From assembly GCF_048544455.1 (NCBI RefSeq), contig NC_133534.1:223104292-223168291 (forward strand): a DNA stretch of 64,000 nucleotides, in the 5' to 3' direction. A program made the translations under genes and the position numbers. A model generated the notes under the pieces. That model had not been told where the DNA came from. It saw only the letters and a list, made by a program, of their open reading frames with translations, and ran no database searches. This stretch comes from Silene latifolia. Taxonomy: Eukaryota; Streptophyta; Magnoliopsida; Caryophyllales; Caryophyllaceae. Positions 36,344 to 48,069 of this stretch are shown piece after piece. Numbering within the stretch: the first letter of the stretch is position 1; each line of letters starts with the position of its first letter.

Positions 36344-39300
36344 TGTAAGACGGATGTTGAATAGAATGACAGTAAACATAAAGAAAGAAGAAAGAGTTTG
36401 TGGAATTTTTGTGTGTCATTCACTTTTGAAGTCAAAGATTATATACAAACATCCTAGGCTATAAACTAGGAATTAGTTGCTAACAAATCTCCCTATTCTA
36501 GGAAAATACAAACCAATCAAATCAAAAAGATATATGCCAACTAACTAAATATACAGCTAATACGATGTACACAATATTAGGATAGAATCCTAATATTTTG
36601 GCTAACACCCCCCCTCAAGTTGGAGCATGGGGATTGGCAATGCCCAACTTGCCTAACAACCGATGAAAATTAGACCGACCAAGGGCCTTCGTGAGAATAT
36701 CCGCAAGTTGGATAGTAGTCGAGACATGAGATGGTTTAATAATCCCACGGAGAATTTCATCACGAACAAAGTGACAATCAATTTCAATGTGTTTGGTTCG
36801 CTCATGAAAAACGGGATTATTAGAAATGTGGATAGCAGCCGTATTGTCACAATGAAGGACCACGGGATCCTGATGTTCGAACCCCAAGCTCCGAAGTAAA
36901 TTTTTCAACCAAAGAATCTCACAAGTAGCACAAGCCATGGCACGATATTCAGATTCAGCGGAAGAGCGAGAAACTGTGGGTTGTTTCTTCGTCTTCCAAG
37001 ATATAGGAGAACCACCAAGGAACACAAAGTAGGCGGTTAGAGAACGTCGGGAAATAGGACAACTATCATAATCTGCATCACAATAAGCCTCAAGAGTCAT
37101 TTGTGTGTCAGCCCGTAATAAAATACCTTGACCAGGATTCCCTTTAAGATATCGAACAACCCGAACAACAGCATCCCAGTGGGCAGTAGAAGGGGCATGC
37201 ATAAATTGAGACAGAATATGAACTGAATAAGAAATATCAGGACGAGTGAGGGTAAGATAAATTAATTTTCCGACCAAACGTCGATACTTAGTGGGCTCGG
37301 AAAACAAAGGCTCAGTTTTCAATGCCAATTCATGCTTTTCTTCCATGGGAACCGGAGCCGGTTTAGAACCAAGGAGTCCTGTCTCGGATAATAAATCAAG
37401 AGTATATTTACGTTGGGAGAGAAAAATTCCACTTGCATTCCGTGCCACTTCAAGACCCAAGAAAAATTTTAGCGTACCTAAGTCCTTCATACGAAAACAT
37501 TGACTCAAGTAATTCTTAAAATCTTGAATGGCAGCGCTATTATTACCAGCTATCACCAAATCGTCAACATAAACCAGAATATTAATGACCACATCATCTT
37601 TGCGATAAATAAATAAAGAATGATCGCAAGGACTATGAGAAAATCCGTAATCACATAAAGCAGTAGCTAATTTAGCATACCAACAACGAGGTGACTGACG
37701 GAGACCATATAAAGATTTATGAAGCCGACACACTTTACCACGCAACCCATGACCAAAACCAAGAGGAAGTTTCATATATACCTCTTCATCCAAATCGCCA
37801 TGAAGGAAGGCATTTTGGACATCCATTTGGTGCAACTCCCAATTATTAATTGCAGCAACTGTAAGAAAAGTGCGAACCGTCACCATTTTCACTGTAGGAG
37901 CGAATGTCTCGGCAAAATCAACCCCCTCTTGTTGATGATTACCAAAAACAACCAATCGAGCTTTGTATCGCTCAATCGACCCATCAGACTTGCGCTTAAT
38001 TTTGTAAACCCACATACAACCAAGTGCATTTTTATCCGGTGGAAGATCAACAACGGACCAAGTATTATTGGCCTCTAGTGCAGCAATCTCTTCTTCCATG
38101 GCATGCTTCCACTTTGGATCACGAATAGCTTCCTTAAAAGATGTAGGTTCCGTATCATTGGTAATAGCTGCAAGAAATTTCTGATGGGCAAACGAAAAAT
38201 TCTTATAATGAACATAATGAGAAATAGGATAGAGTGTACCTTTGACGGACGTGGAAGTGGGTGACGGACTTGACGGAACCATAGTGTTAATATGTTCATC
38301 AACTGCCTCCCATCGGACAAAGTCTTTATGCCGTGAATTATCAAACTTGGTACGTTTTCCTCTACCCATTTCACCACCATCGGGTACATCAGAACAGGGG
38401 CCTTCTTGGGCCGTGTCAATAGGGGCATTCACCGTGTCAATTGGAGAAGCATCCTCATCCGAAGATGTAAGACATGGTTCAGTAGTATTAGAAGCAATTG
38501 GAATATTAACTTCATTATGCGGCTGAACTTCATTGGATGAGCTATTAGTGGAAAGTGGCTGGACAATTTGAGATGAAGTATACGGAAGAAAATCAACATC
38601 ATCTAGTACAACATTTTCTTCATTCGAACCGTAATTATTCAAGTTATTTTCGAGGGTAGCAAACGGAAATTTATCTTCAATAAAATGAACATCACGCGAC
38701 TGAAAATAATCACCCGTCTCAAGATCGTACAAATGCCAGCCTTTCTTTCCATAAGGGTACCCAATAAAAATGCAACGGCGACTACGGGAGTCAAATTTGT
38801 CACGGGTATGCATATTTTTTGCATAACACAAACACCCAAACACCCGAATTAAACTCATGTCAGGTTGTTTATCAAACAACAACTCATAAGGGGTTTTGTT
38901 ATTTAAAATCCGAGTAGGAGTACGGTTTATCAAATGTGCTGCTGTCAAGACACACTCTCCCCAAAAATCAATAGGTAGAGAACTTTGAAATCGTAAAGCG
39001 CGAGCAACATTCAATATATGTCTATGCTTTCTTTCAACCCGAGCATTTTGTTGGGGTGTTTTAATCATGGAAGTTTGAAAAATAATTCCGTTTTCTTGAA
39101 AATAAGAAATAAGCCCCCTAAACTCCGTACCATTATCACTCCGAACCATTTTCACATGTTTATTAAATTGACGAGTGACAAGAGCCAAAAAATTAAGCAT
39201 AAGTTTGGGTACCTCATCTTTGGTTTTCATTAAATAAACCCACACAGCTCTCGAATAATCATCAACAATGGACAAAAAATAACGGGAATTGCAGGCACGA

Positions 39301-40930
39301 TTAGGATGATAAGGACCCCAAACATCACAATGTACCAAATCAAACAAACATTCAGCTTTATTGTCACTTAACGGAAATGAATTACGAGTTTGTTTAGCAC
39401 GGAAACAAATGTCACAACTGGAAAAATCACACGAAAAACTAGAAATAGAAGGAAAATGCTTCATAACCCTAGATGACGGATGACCCATTCTTTGATGCCA
39501 CAGTGCTGCCTCTTTATTATTTGTCACGGCATTAACACGAGGTTCCGTCATTGTCAAGTAATAAAGTCCGTCCACAAGATCACCCACTCCAATCGTCGTC
39601 AAGGCATGGTCCTGAATCAAACATTGTTCATTAGAGAATTTTACGCATAAATTTTGTGTAGACAACAACTGGGAAACCGAGAGCAAGTTACAAGTAAAAG
39701 ACGGAACTAATAAAACATCAAACAAAGACAATTTGTCATTAATTCGTATTGTCCCTGCCCTCGTTGCGGTTAGACGTGTTCCAGTCGGCAAACCAATATG
39801 CACAGGAGTAATTTCGACACAATTTTCGAACAAGGCCTCATTATAACACACATGGGTCGAAGCACCCGTATCTACTATCCATGTATAAGAGGACTTACCA
39901 CTCAAACGTACAACATTAGCAACAACGGAGGTCTCACCGAAAACCGCATTAGCCTTGGCATTATTAGAAGATGAAGCGGAAACGGAAGACGACTGGTCCC
40001 CTGTTTTGGGTACGTGTTTGGGATGGCCAACTGGAAAACCGATTAACTCCCAGCAGCGACTCACGGAATGCCCATCTTTGTTGCAGCGAGTGCATTTAAA
40101 CCGAGGACGATCAAACTTCTGCTGATGTTTTCCAGTCACTGCACACGCCATTGGGTTGACAGTTTCTTCACGAGATTGAACCACAGAGCGAACTTGCTCC
40201 TCCTGAGCGATGCGTGAATAGACCACATGTATATCGGGTAACGGAGTGATACCCAGTATACTGGAACGAACCGTGGCATACACCGGATCGAGTCCCATGA
40301 GAAACCCACGCACCTGTTCTGTTGCTCTGCGCTGACGAATGATACTTTGCACATCGCATCTCGCACAACAATTACATGTGGGTAGAACATCATAATCATT
40401 GATGTCCTCCCATAACAATTTAATGCGTCCAAAATAATCCATTAAAGCCTCACCAGGTTTTTGCTTACACTCGGCAATGTCCGACTGAAGTTGAAAAATT
40501 TTAATGTCATTACCAACAGAGAAACGCAAGCGGATATCCTCCCAGAGATCAAAAGCAATCTCTCGATAGGAAATTGACGGACGTAGACTTTCACCGATGG
40601 TGTTGAAAATCCACGCAATAATCGTATAATTAACAGCAGTCCAATCGTCCACCTCCTGTGGATTAGACGGCTTATTCTTGAGGGTCCCATCAATGAACCC
40701 GAGTTTCCTTTTGGCTCCCAACGCAACCCGAAAACCCTTAGCCCACTCGGCATAGTTTTTGGATCCCGTTAAAACAACATGAGTGATCCGTGCCCCCGTA
40801 CCATCCTGGTTCGAGAGAACATAGATTGGATTGATAGTACGATTTCCTTCAGTATTGACGGACTTATCGTCAACCATTGTGAAAAAAAAAAATTTGAATG
40901 AACGAAATAAAGAGTAATATCGCAAGATAT
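36344..40930 (-). mobile_element. Ty1/copia element with open polyprotein and one visible LTR
   Basis: This minus-strand fossil has a 264 bp LTR at its 3' side (36344-36607, TGTAAGACGG to TTGGCTAACA on the plus strand). A purine tract (TTGAGGGGGGG on the minus strand) lies between pol and LTR. The polyprotein is open over its full length. I find no matching LTR or primer binding site at the right side near 40.93-41.0 kb, so the element does not look complete at that end. Without a second LTR it cannot be dated, but an undamaged frame of 1.4 thousand codons suggests recent insertion. Confidence 0.85.
36615..40925 (-). CDS. Ty1/copia gag-pol polyprotein
   Basis: A single frame of 1436 codons. 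The likelier start is Met17 (MVDDKSVNTEG), since the first 16 residues look like translated leader. Domains in order are a copia gag of the Retrotran_gag_3 kind (about 40-260), a CCHC knuckle (CTRCNKDGHSVSRC, near 280), an aspartic protease (WIVDTGASTHVC, near 350), the integrase zinc domain (HQRMGHPS) and DDE core (HCDVWGP, VRSDNGTEF), a reverse transcriptase with YKARLVVFGN, QMDVQNAFLHG and the YVDD active site, and RNase H (AYCDADYDSCP, RSSAESEYRAMA). This is the usual copia order, with integrase before reverse transcriptase. It looks whole as a reading frame. Lineage within Ty1/copia is not assigned. Confidence 0.93.
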   Translation of the reverse strand: MRYYSLFRSFKFFFFTMVDDKSVNTEGNRTINPIYVLSNQDGTGARITHVVLTGSKNYAEWAKGFRVALGAKRKLGFIDGTLKNKPSNPQEVDDWTAVNYTIIAWIFNTIGESLRPSISYREIAFDLWEDIRLRFSVGNDIKIFQLQSDIAECKQKPGEALMDYFGRIKLLWEDINDYDVLPTCNCCARCDVQSIIRQRRATEQVRGFLMGLDPVYATVRSSILGITPLPDIHVVYSRIAQEEQVRSVVQSREETVNPMACAVTGKHQQKFDRPRFKCTRCNKDGHSVSRCWELIGFPVGHPKHVPKTGDQSSSVSASSSNNAKANAVFGETSVVANVVRLSGKSSYTWIVDTGASTHVCYNEALFENCVEITPVHIGLPTGTRLTATRAGTIRINDKLSLFDVLLVPSFTCNLLSVSQLLSTQNLCVKFSNEQCLIQDHALTTIGVGDLVDGLYYLTMTEPRVNAVTNNKEAALWHQRMGHPSSRVMKHFPSISSFSCDFSSCDICFRAKQTRNSFPLSDNKAECLFDLVHCDVWGPYHPNRACNSRYFLSIVDDYSRAVWVYLMKTKDEVPKLMLNFLALVTRQFNKHVKMVRSDNGTEFRGLISYFQENGIIFQTSMIKTPQQNARVERKHRHILNVARALRFQSSLPIDFWGECVLTAAHLINRTPTRILNNKTPYELLFDKQPDMSLIRVFGCLCYAKNMHTRDKFDSRSRRCIFIGYPYGKKGWHLYDLETGDYFQSRDVHFIEDKFPFATLENNLNNYGSNEENVVLDDVDFLPYTSSQIVQPLSTNSSSNEVQPHNEVNIPIASNTTEPCLTSSDEDASPIDTVNAPIDTAQEGPCSDVPDGGEMGRGKRTKFDNSRHKDFVRWEAVDEHINTMVPSSPSPTSTSVKGTLYPISHYVHYKNFSFAHQKFLAAITNDTEPTSFKEAIRDPKWKHAMEEEIAALEANNTWSVVDLPPDKNALGCMWVYKIKRKSDGSIERYKARLVVFGNHQQEGVDFAETFAPTVKMVTVRTFLTVAAINNWELHQMDVQNAFLHGDLDEEVYMKLPLGFGHGLRGKVCRLHKSLYGLRQSPRCWYAKLATALCDYGFSHSPCDHSLFIYRKDDVVINILVYVDDLVIAGNNSAAIQDFKNYLSQCFRMKDLGTLKFFLGLEVARNASGIFLSQRKYTLDLLSETGLLGSKPAPVPMEEKHELALKTEPLFSEPTKYRRLVGKLIYLTLTRPDISYSVHILSQFMHAPSTAHWDAVVRVVRYLKGNPGQGILLRADTQMTLEAYCDADYDSCPISRRSLTAYFVFLGGSPISWKTKKQPTVSRSSAESEYRAMACATCEILWLKNLLRSLGFEHQDPVVLHCDNTAAIHISNNPVFHERTKHIEIDCHFVRDEILRGIIKPSHVSTTIQLADILTKALGRSNFHRLLGKLGIANPHAPT

Positions 40931-41083
40931 ATTATCTTTTGAAAGAAAATGGGTTATATTTTCTGCTTATTTGATTTGATTTCATATTTTTGTTGAAAAT
41001 TAGAGTGGGGAGATGAATATCTGAATTTCATTATTTGAATTGGGGGAAATTTATGATTTAGGATTTTAGGGTTATTAAACAAA

Positions 41084-41655
41084 CTAGTTTAGACCCCGTG
41101 CAATAAATGCACGGTATATATAATATTTTTTTTATAAATAATTAACTTATAAAATAGTAATATTTCATTAATTGTCCATATTTCTCATTATTGTATTTTG
41201 CTTTGTTGACAATTAATCAATAGATTGTTTTTGGTGAAATGTATTTAAAAACAAAATATTTTGTACCCACAAAGCTAATGAAATCAATTTTTTAGTCATC
41301 TCAATTTTTTTTTGCCACCAAAGTAATAACAGTGAACTCAGTTTTATTTTGTATGTAACATGTATTAAGTCATTCTTAAATAATAGTATCAGTAAAAGAT
41401 TTAACAATTTATAGTTTTATATAAATTTTATTTATATTTTAATTAAGATATTATAGTTTGGAGTTAGAAGTGAAAATAATATAATTTGATGAAAAATTAA
41501 TTTTAATTAAAAGATAATAATTTAATGTAATAAAAATGTAATTATTAGTTTCCTTTTTTAGTAAATGCACATAATTGTAGTTACCTTCCTTATTTAAAAA
41601 GATGCTTTTTGGAGGGAAAAATGTGAGAATTCCTATTCATTTAGTAAATAGGGGA
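41084..41655 (-). mobile_element. Short non-autonomous Helitron
   Basis: Read on the minus strand, the unit starts TCCCCTATTTACTAAATG and ends with a hairpin (CCGTGCA and TGCACGG around TTTAT), eight bases, then CTAG. It sits between an A and a T with no target duplication. These are the classical Helitron ends. Removing 572 bases rejoins the right arm of the inner MULE, whose left arm has the uninterrupted sequence. No Rep/helicase coding is present. Confidence 0.8.
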
Positions 41656-42485
41656 TTGGGGAAAATGAAATGGATTTGGGCAAGTATGTGTAATAGGTAA
41701 ATGAGGGTAATTTGGGAATTTTGTGTAAATTGTCACTTAATAAGTCGGAAAATAAGAAAAATAATGCTCGGGGTAAAAATACGGTGGTGATTCGAGAATA
41801 TATATTGAAGTTTGGGGGTTATATGTAAAAATACAAATACGTGGTGGTAATTTGTAAAAAGACGCAAATATGTGGTGGTTATTTGTAATTTTTCCTCCAA
41901 ATAATTAGCACAAATGATCATTTAAGGCAGGTATATCCGTATTAAGTTTAATACGGGTCAATCGGAATAAAACAAAAACAAAATGCATGAGAAAAATGCA
42001 ATAAGATATACTCGACTCGTTTTAATATTAAGACGGATATAGTTGTTTAAGGGGTCAGATCGAGTCACTTTCGGGTTTACTAGTTTCAGATCGGGTCGGG
42101 TTATCTCGGGTTGAGGTCCTTTTCCGGTCAACTAATATCAAGTTATTCATGGATTCTAACCGGTTTACAACAATAAATATTCAGGACGGGTTACAGTGGG
42201 TTGGATTAATTCGGGTTTCGGAGCTTGAGTTTGGGTCTCGGGTCGAGTTCGGGTTGGGTTTATTCGGTACATCTGGCAAACGGGTCAGGCCAGGCCAGGT
42301 CCGAAATTGACTCGACCCTAACTTACTCGCCCCGAACCCATGAACAACTATATCCCTCTTATGATTAAAACGGGTCAAGTATATCCCACGTGTGCATATA
42401 AGACAAATTTGTTGCGTTTTTCTCATGCATTTTGCTTTTGTTTTGTTAAGACTATTTGACCCGTATTAAACTTAATACGGACATA

Positions 42486-43052
42486 TGATAACAACTGTTC
42501 AATTACAAAGAACTGGTAGGTTGTTGGGAGTAAACCTGCAGCGATATAAAAGGAATCCACTTGAGGATTTACTGTAAAACAAAGGAAAAATAGATGTTTG
42601 AGAGTTCAAGAGAATTGATAATTTCATTCATGATAATCTCTGACTACAATCCACTCTCCTTATATAGGCTAGATGGTGGCAAATATCTAAGGAAATAACT
42701 TGAGGAGTAATTCATCTAAAATGTTGTAAATTATTGATAATGGCTAGATTCCCTAAGGAAATAACTTGAGGAGTAATTCATCTAAAATGTTGTAAATTAT
42801 TGATAATGGCTAGATTCCCTAATTTGTCCTCTTGTACTAGTTGGTCATTGCTGCACATGTCCCATGATTGGAATGAGGTCATAACTGCTGATATTCCTCT
42901 TTCTAGAAGATCCTCCTGTTGAGTCATTAAACTGCTGAGTCACCCTGTCATTCCCCATTTTCTGAGATGCTGACTTCTTCCTGACAGTAGCAACGACTGA
43001 ATTCACAGAATGCAATGCCTGAACTGTTGGTTTCACGGACTGTAATGCATCA
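42486..43052 (-). repeat. 3' LTR of the chromovirus, with an internal tandem duplication
   Basis: 567 bases. It holds two consecutive copies of a ~66 bp segment (beginning aaggaaataacttgaggag) where the other LTR has one. The final codons of the polyprotein lie within it. Confidence 0.88.
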
Positions 43053-46000
43053 ATACCTTCCCCTTGAATCGATCCTTGACCCCAAGGATCAAAATCTGGA
43101 AATTTCTTCTGCATATCATAGAGAAATTCCCATGATGCATCCTCTATAGTTGAATCTGTCCATTTAACAAGAACCTTAGTGACCTTAATTCTGCCTCTCT
43201 TAACAGTCTTTCTAGCAAGGATAACTTCAGGTTTCCTTAGGTCTGGTTCAGTGATAACATCAATGGTGATTATTGGCGGAGTGTCTCCATAATATTTCTT
43301 AAGCAGGGATACATGAAATCTAGGGTGTATTTTGGACCCAGGAAGTAAGGCGAGTTTGTAGGTTACTGATCCCACCTTAGCAATGATCTTATAAGGGCCA
43401 AAGTACTTCTTTGCAAGCTTCTGGTTACCTTTAGACTCTACTGAACTCTGTCTATAAGGTTGCAATTTGAGATAAACGTATTCTCCTTCCTCAAACGACC
43501 GATCACTTCTCTTCTTGTCTGCTTGCTGTTTCATTCGATTTTGAGCTCGCTGTAGATTGTGCTTGATATTGGCGATGGCTTCTTCTCTGTCCAGCAGCAA
43601 TCTATCGACAGCATCCACCTTACTCTCCCCAGACAAATAAGGTTGGTTTAAGGGAGGTGGTTGACCATAGAGTGCCTCAAAAGGGGTCATTTTCAATGCA
43701 CTATGGTAGGAGGTGTTATACTAATATTCAGCAGAAGGGAGCCATTTGCACCAGTCAGTTGGGGTTTCGTTACAAAAGCACCTGAGATAGGATTCTAGAC
43801 ACCTATTCAGCACCTCAGTTTGTCCATCAGACTGCGGGTGATAAGCAGTAGATAGGTTTAGTGTCACTCCATGAATTGAGAACAATTCTTGCCAAAAATT
43901 GCTCAGAAAAATTGAGTCCCTATCCGACACTATAGATTCCGGCATTCCATGCAACTTATACACAAAATCAAAGTAAGCCTGGGCCACCTCAGAGGCATTG
44001 TATGGGTGCCTTAGGGGAATGAAATGTGCAGACTTACTTAGCCTATCCACTACCACCATTATAGAGTCCATACCCATAGACTTAGGAAGGCCGTCAATAA
44101 AATCCATGCTTATCTCTACCCAAGGTGCATTAGGTATTGGTAGAGGCCGGAGTTGCCCTGGATAAGCAGATGAATCATACTTGCATTGTTGACAAATATT
44201 GCATCTCTGTATATGCTCCTGAATATCCTTCCTCATGCCCTTCCAATAGAATTTATGCCTTAATCTTTGATAGGTCCCTTCAATGCCAGAACGACCCCCT
44301 TGCAGTGTATCATGCATCATGGATAAAAGCCTTCCTTTGAGATTATCATAATTGCCAATGACCAATTTCCCCTTTCTTTTTAATTGATCTCCTATCCAGG
44401 AGTAATGTTTGTGAGAGTTTTGGTCATTTGTGAGATCTTCTATTATCTTGGCCAATTGAGGGTCTTCTTGCCAAGCCCTTTGAATGGATGAGTAGAGATC
44501 AGTGCTAAGTGAGCTAATGTATAGTTGTGACAACTCAGAACTATGAACTCTAGAGAGAGCATCTGCAGCAATATTCTTCTTCCCCTTCTTATAAGTTATT
44601 TCATAATCATAACCCATCAATTTAGCTAACCATTTATGCTGAAATGGACTGGTGATCCTTTGTTCAAGCAAATATTTCAGGCTTTGGTGATCTGTTTTGA
44701 TGATGAAGTGCTTATTGGCCAGGTATTGGCTCCATTTAGTGACTGCTTGTATTATGGCTAAGAGTTCTTTTTTCATAAACTAACAGAGATTGGTGTCTTG
44801 GTGAAATGGCCTTGATGATGTATGCAATTGGGTGATGAATTTGCATAAGTACAGCCCCTAAGCCTTCACCAGATGCATCAGTTTCTACCACAAACGGCTG
44901 CTCAAAGTTTGGTAATGCAAGCACAGGGGCTGATGTAAGAGCTTCTTTTAAATTCTCAAAGGCCTCTTGGGCAGAAGGCATTTTTCCTGAGTAAATTAGT
45001 AAGTGGCTTACTAATAACTCCATACCCCTTTATAAATCTTCTATAATACCCTGTGAGCCCCAAGAAGCCCCTCAACTGCTTGATATTCTTTGGGATAGGC
45101 CATTCTTTAACAGCTGAAATTTTCGAAGGTTCAGTTGCAACTCCTTGGTGGGAAATGATGTGGCCCAGATATTCCAATTGTAATGCCCCAAAGCAACACT
45201 TACTAGGCTTAGCATACAACTTATAGCATCTCATCAACCTCAAGACTGATGCCACATGTCTAAGATGATCCTCAATGGTGGGGCTGTATATGAGGATGTC
45301 ATCGAAGAAGACCAAAACAAACTTCCTCAAATATGGCTCAAAGACTCTGTTCATGAGGCTTTGGAAAGTGGATGGTGCATTAGTCAATCCAAAGGGCATG
45401 ACTCGATACTCAAAGTGGCCATGATGGGTTCTAAAGGCTGTTTTTCCAATATCCTCAGGTTCCATTCTCAACTGATGAAACCCAGACCTGAGATCCAGTT
45501 TTGTGTAATATTTGGATCCATGAAGCTCATCCAGCAGTTCTTCAATTATGGGTATAGGAAATTTGTCTTTTATAGTTTGTTTGTTGAGCTCTCTATAATC
45601 TACACAGAGCCTCCATGTTCCATCTTTTTTTTTTCACCAAGACTACAGGAGAAGCGTATGGACTTGTGCTGTGTCTTATTACTCCACTCTCAAGTAACTC
45701 TTGTGTCATAGCTTCAATTATGTCTTTTTGGAGCATGGGATACCTATAAGGTCTGATTTTAACAGGTGCAACATCATTCATGAGTATAATTCTGTGGTTA
45801 TGACCAGGTCTCAAAGGGGGGTAGACCCTTTGGCTCCTCAAATACATCACTGTATTCTTCTAGTACACCCAACAATTCAGGTATCACATCTGGTGAGTTA
45901 AGCTGTAGAGCAAAGAATTCTGTTTCATTGGGGTCTTGCTGCTGCATAATGGCCAATTGGCAGCTTCCTTCTAATGCCCTTCCCATATATTTGAGAGATG

Positions 46001-47568
46001 GCTCTTTTATCTTAGCGTTGCTGGCTCCCTTCAAGACCACTCTTTTTCCTTGATAAAAGAACTCCATGGTGAGGTTCATAAAATCCCAAGTTATAGGTCC
46101 TAAGGTACCAAGCCACTGAACTCCTAATACTGCATCACAGCCTCCTAAAGGAATAGCATAAAAGTCTGCCACAAATTGGGCATCCCTTATCCTCCATTGT
46201 AGTTGTGGAATTTTGTGTGAGCATAAGAGCTTCCCTCCATTAGCTACAGAAATATTGAATGTAGAAACCAGATTTAGGGGTAATCCTAGTTTCGCTGCTA
46301 TTCCAACATCCAGAAAATTATGTGAACTTCCACTGTCCACCATGATACTTAGGATTTTCTTACCTACCTGCCCTGGCACCCTCATAGTCTGACAGTGAGT
46401 TTGTCCTACTAATGCATATGCAAAGATTTGTGCAATCTCTCCAGCGTCCTCATTGTTCTCCTGTGGGCATTCACTTTCCTCCTCCTCCTCCTCTTCTTCG
46501 GTCTCATCTAACATGTATAATTGCTTCTTAGCCTTACATACATGTCCAGGGGTAAATTTCTCATCACATTTATAGCATAATCCTTTAGCCTTTTTTGCCT
46601 CAATATCTGCGTAATTAATAGGTTTAAATCTGGACGGGTTAAAATGGCTGTTTGTGGGTGATGTGTATGGAGGTTTTGGGTTGATTTGTGAGTTAAGTGA
46701 GAATGGTTTTGGTGTGAAAGTTTTCTGTGGTGTATTTCTAGTGGGGGTGAAGTAAGAAGAGGTAGGGTAAGAGTTGTTCTTGTTCTTGTTTTTGCTCACT
46801 TTGAGGGAGTTTTCCTGTAACTTAGCTAAGCCATAGGCTTCTTGAATGCTCTTGGGTTTCAGCATACGCACCATTAATGAAATTTCATCCTCCAACCCAG
46901 TTAAGAAGCAACTCAAAGCATAACTTGGATTAAGGTTAAGCTTGCTAAGTATGATATCAAACTGGTCGTGGTAGCTCTGCACAGTACCCTTCTGTTTAAG
47001 CACTACCAGTTCAGACATGGGGTCCTCGTAAATGTCTCCAAATCTAGCCCTAACAGCCAACTTATACTCCTCCCAACCCAGGGGTACAATGGATGTTCTA
47101 GCCTTGACAAAACCTTGGTGCCATGCTAAAGCCTTAGACTCTAAATGCATTGCTACATGAGTTACTTTAGCTATATCATCAAGGGTGTCCACAGAGAAAT
47201 ATTGCTCACATTTAAACATCCAGCCGTCAGCATCGTCTCCATTAAAAACAGGAAATTTAATCTTTGGGGTTCTAATGACAGAGTGATGATTAAGAGTAGT
47301 ATCATTACCAAACTTTTCATTGATTTGAGTAGATAGGCTTGATAACTTCTCTGCCATTTCAGCAATTTGGGCCTTGAGTTGTTGAACGTCATTTGGATCT
47401 CCACTTGGTGCCATCTGATATCTGATGCTCCTTGGACGAGTAAATTTTTTTGTGTTTTTTAGAAGAGCAAAGGAGGGGATATTTTTTGGTTTTCTCTGGA
47501 TTTTTTCTCTAATTTTGTGGTGATGAAGAAGGAACACATGCCGAGGATTGAGAGCTCTGATAGCCAAT

Positions 47569-48069
47569 TGATAACAACTGTTCAATTACAAAGAACTGAT
47601 AGGTTGTTGGGAGTAAACCTGCAGCGAAATAAAAGGAATTCACTTGAGGATTTACTGTAAAACAAAGGAAAAATAGATGTTTGAGAGTTCAAGAGAATTG
47701 ATAATTTCATTCATGATAATTTCTGGCTACAATCCACTCTCCTTATATAGGCTAGATGGTGGCAAATATCTAAGGAAATAACTTGAGGAGTAATTCATCT
47801 AAAATGTTGTAAATTATTGATAATGGCTAGATTCCCTAATTTGTCCTCTTGTACTAGCTGGTCATTGCTGCACATGTCCCATGATTGGAATGAGGTCATA
47901 ACTGCTGATATTCCTCTTTCTAGAAGATCCTCCTGCTGAGTCATTAAACTGCTGAGTCACCCTGTCATTCCCCATTTTCTGAGATGCTGACTTCTTCCTG
48001 ACAGTAGCAACGACTGAATTCACATAATGCAATGCCTGAACTGTTGGTTCCACGGACTGTTATGCATCA
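47569..48069 (-). repeat. 5' LTR of the chromovirus
   Basis: 501 bases. Also carries the copy of the pol C-terminal coding stretch, as expected when the pol end overlaps the LTR. Confidence 0.88.

Larger units (their letters stand above)
35696..41895. mobile_element. Inner Mutator-like element
   Basis: The ends GGAAAAATTACAAATAACCACC-type and its complement are flanked by a perfect 9 bp duplication TCCAAATAA (35687-35695 and 41896-41904), the hallmark of Mutator-like transposition. The arms are about 285 bases: 35696-35982 on the left, 41656-41895 plus about 41040-41083 on the right. A Helitron splits the right arm. The element contains a Ty1/copia insertion (36344-40925) and no transposase. 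Net of guests it is about 1 kb. Confidence 0.88.
42486..48069 (-). mobile_element. Ty3/gypsy chromovirus (Reina-like)
   Basis: A fossil of 5.6 kb with LTRs at 42486-43052 and 47569-48069 and a perfect target duplication ACATA (42481-42485 and 48070-48074). On the minus strand the primer site GGCTATCAGAGC follows the 5' LTR. Parts in order are gag (KIKFPVFNGDDADGW) with a CCHC-type knuckle (CYKCDEKFTPGHVC), protease (IMVDSGSSHNFLD), reverse transcriptase ([23 protein letters not shown]), RNase H, integrase (HPQSDGQTEVLNR) and a C-terminal chromodomain (VLVKWTDSTIEDASWEFL). The pol end is encoded inside the LTR. Breaks number about four or five. The LTRs are nearly alike except for one extra copy of a ~66 bp segment in the left one, so the insertion is fairly young. 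Confidence 0.9.

Noticed and set aside
36663-39233. Plus-strand frames of 70-119 codons over the copia polyprotein
   Set aside because: All are antisense shadows of the 1436-codon frame.
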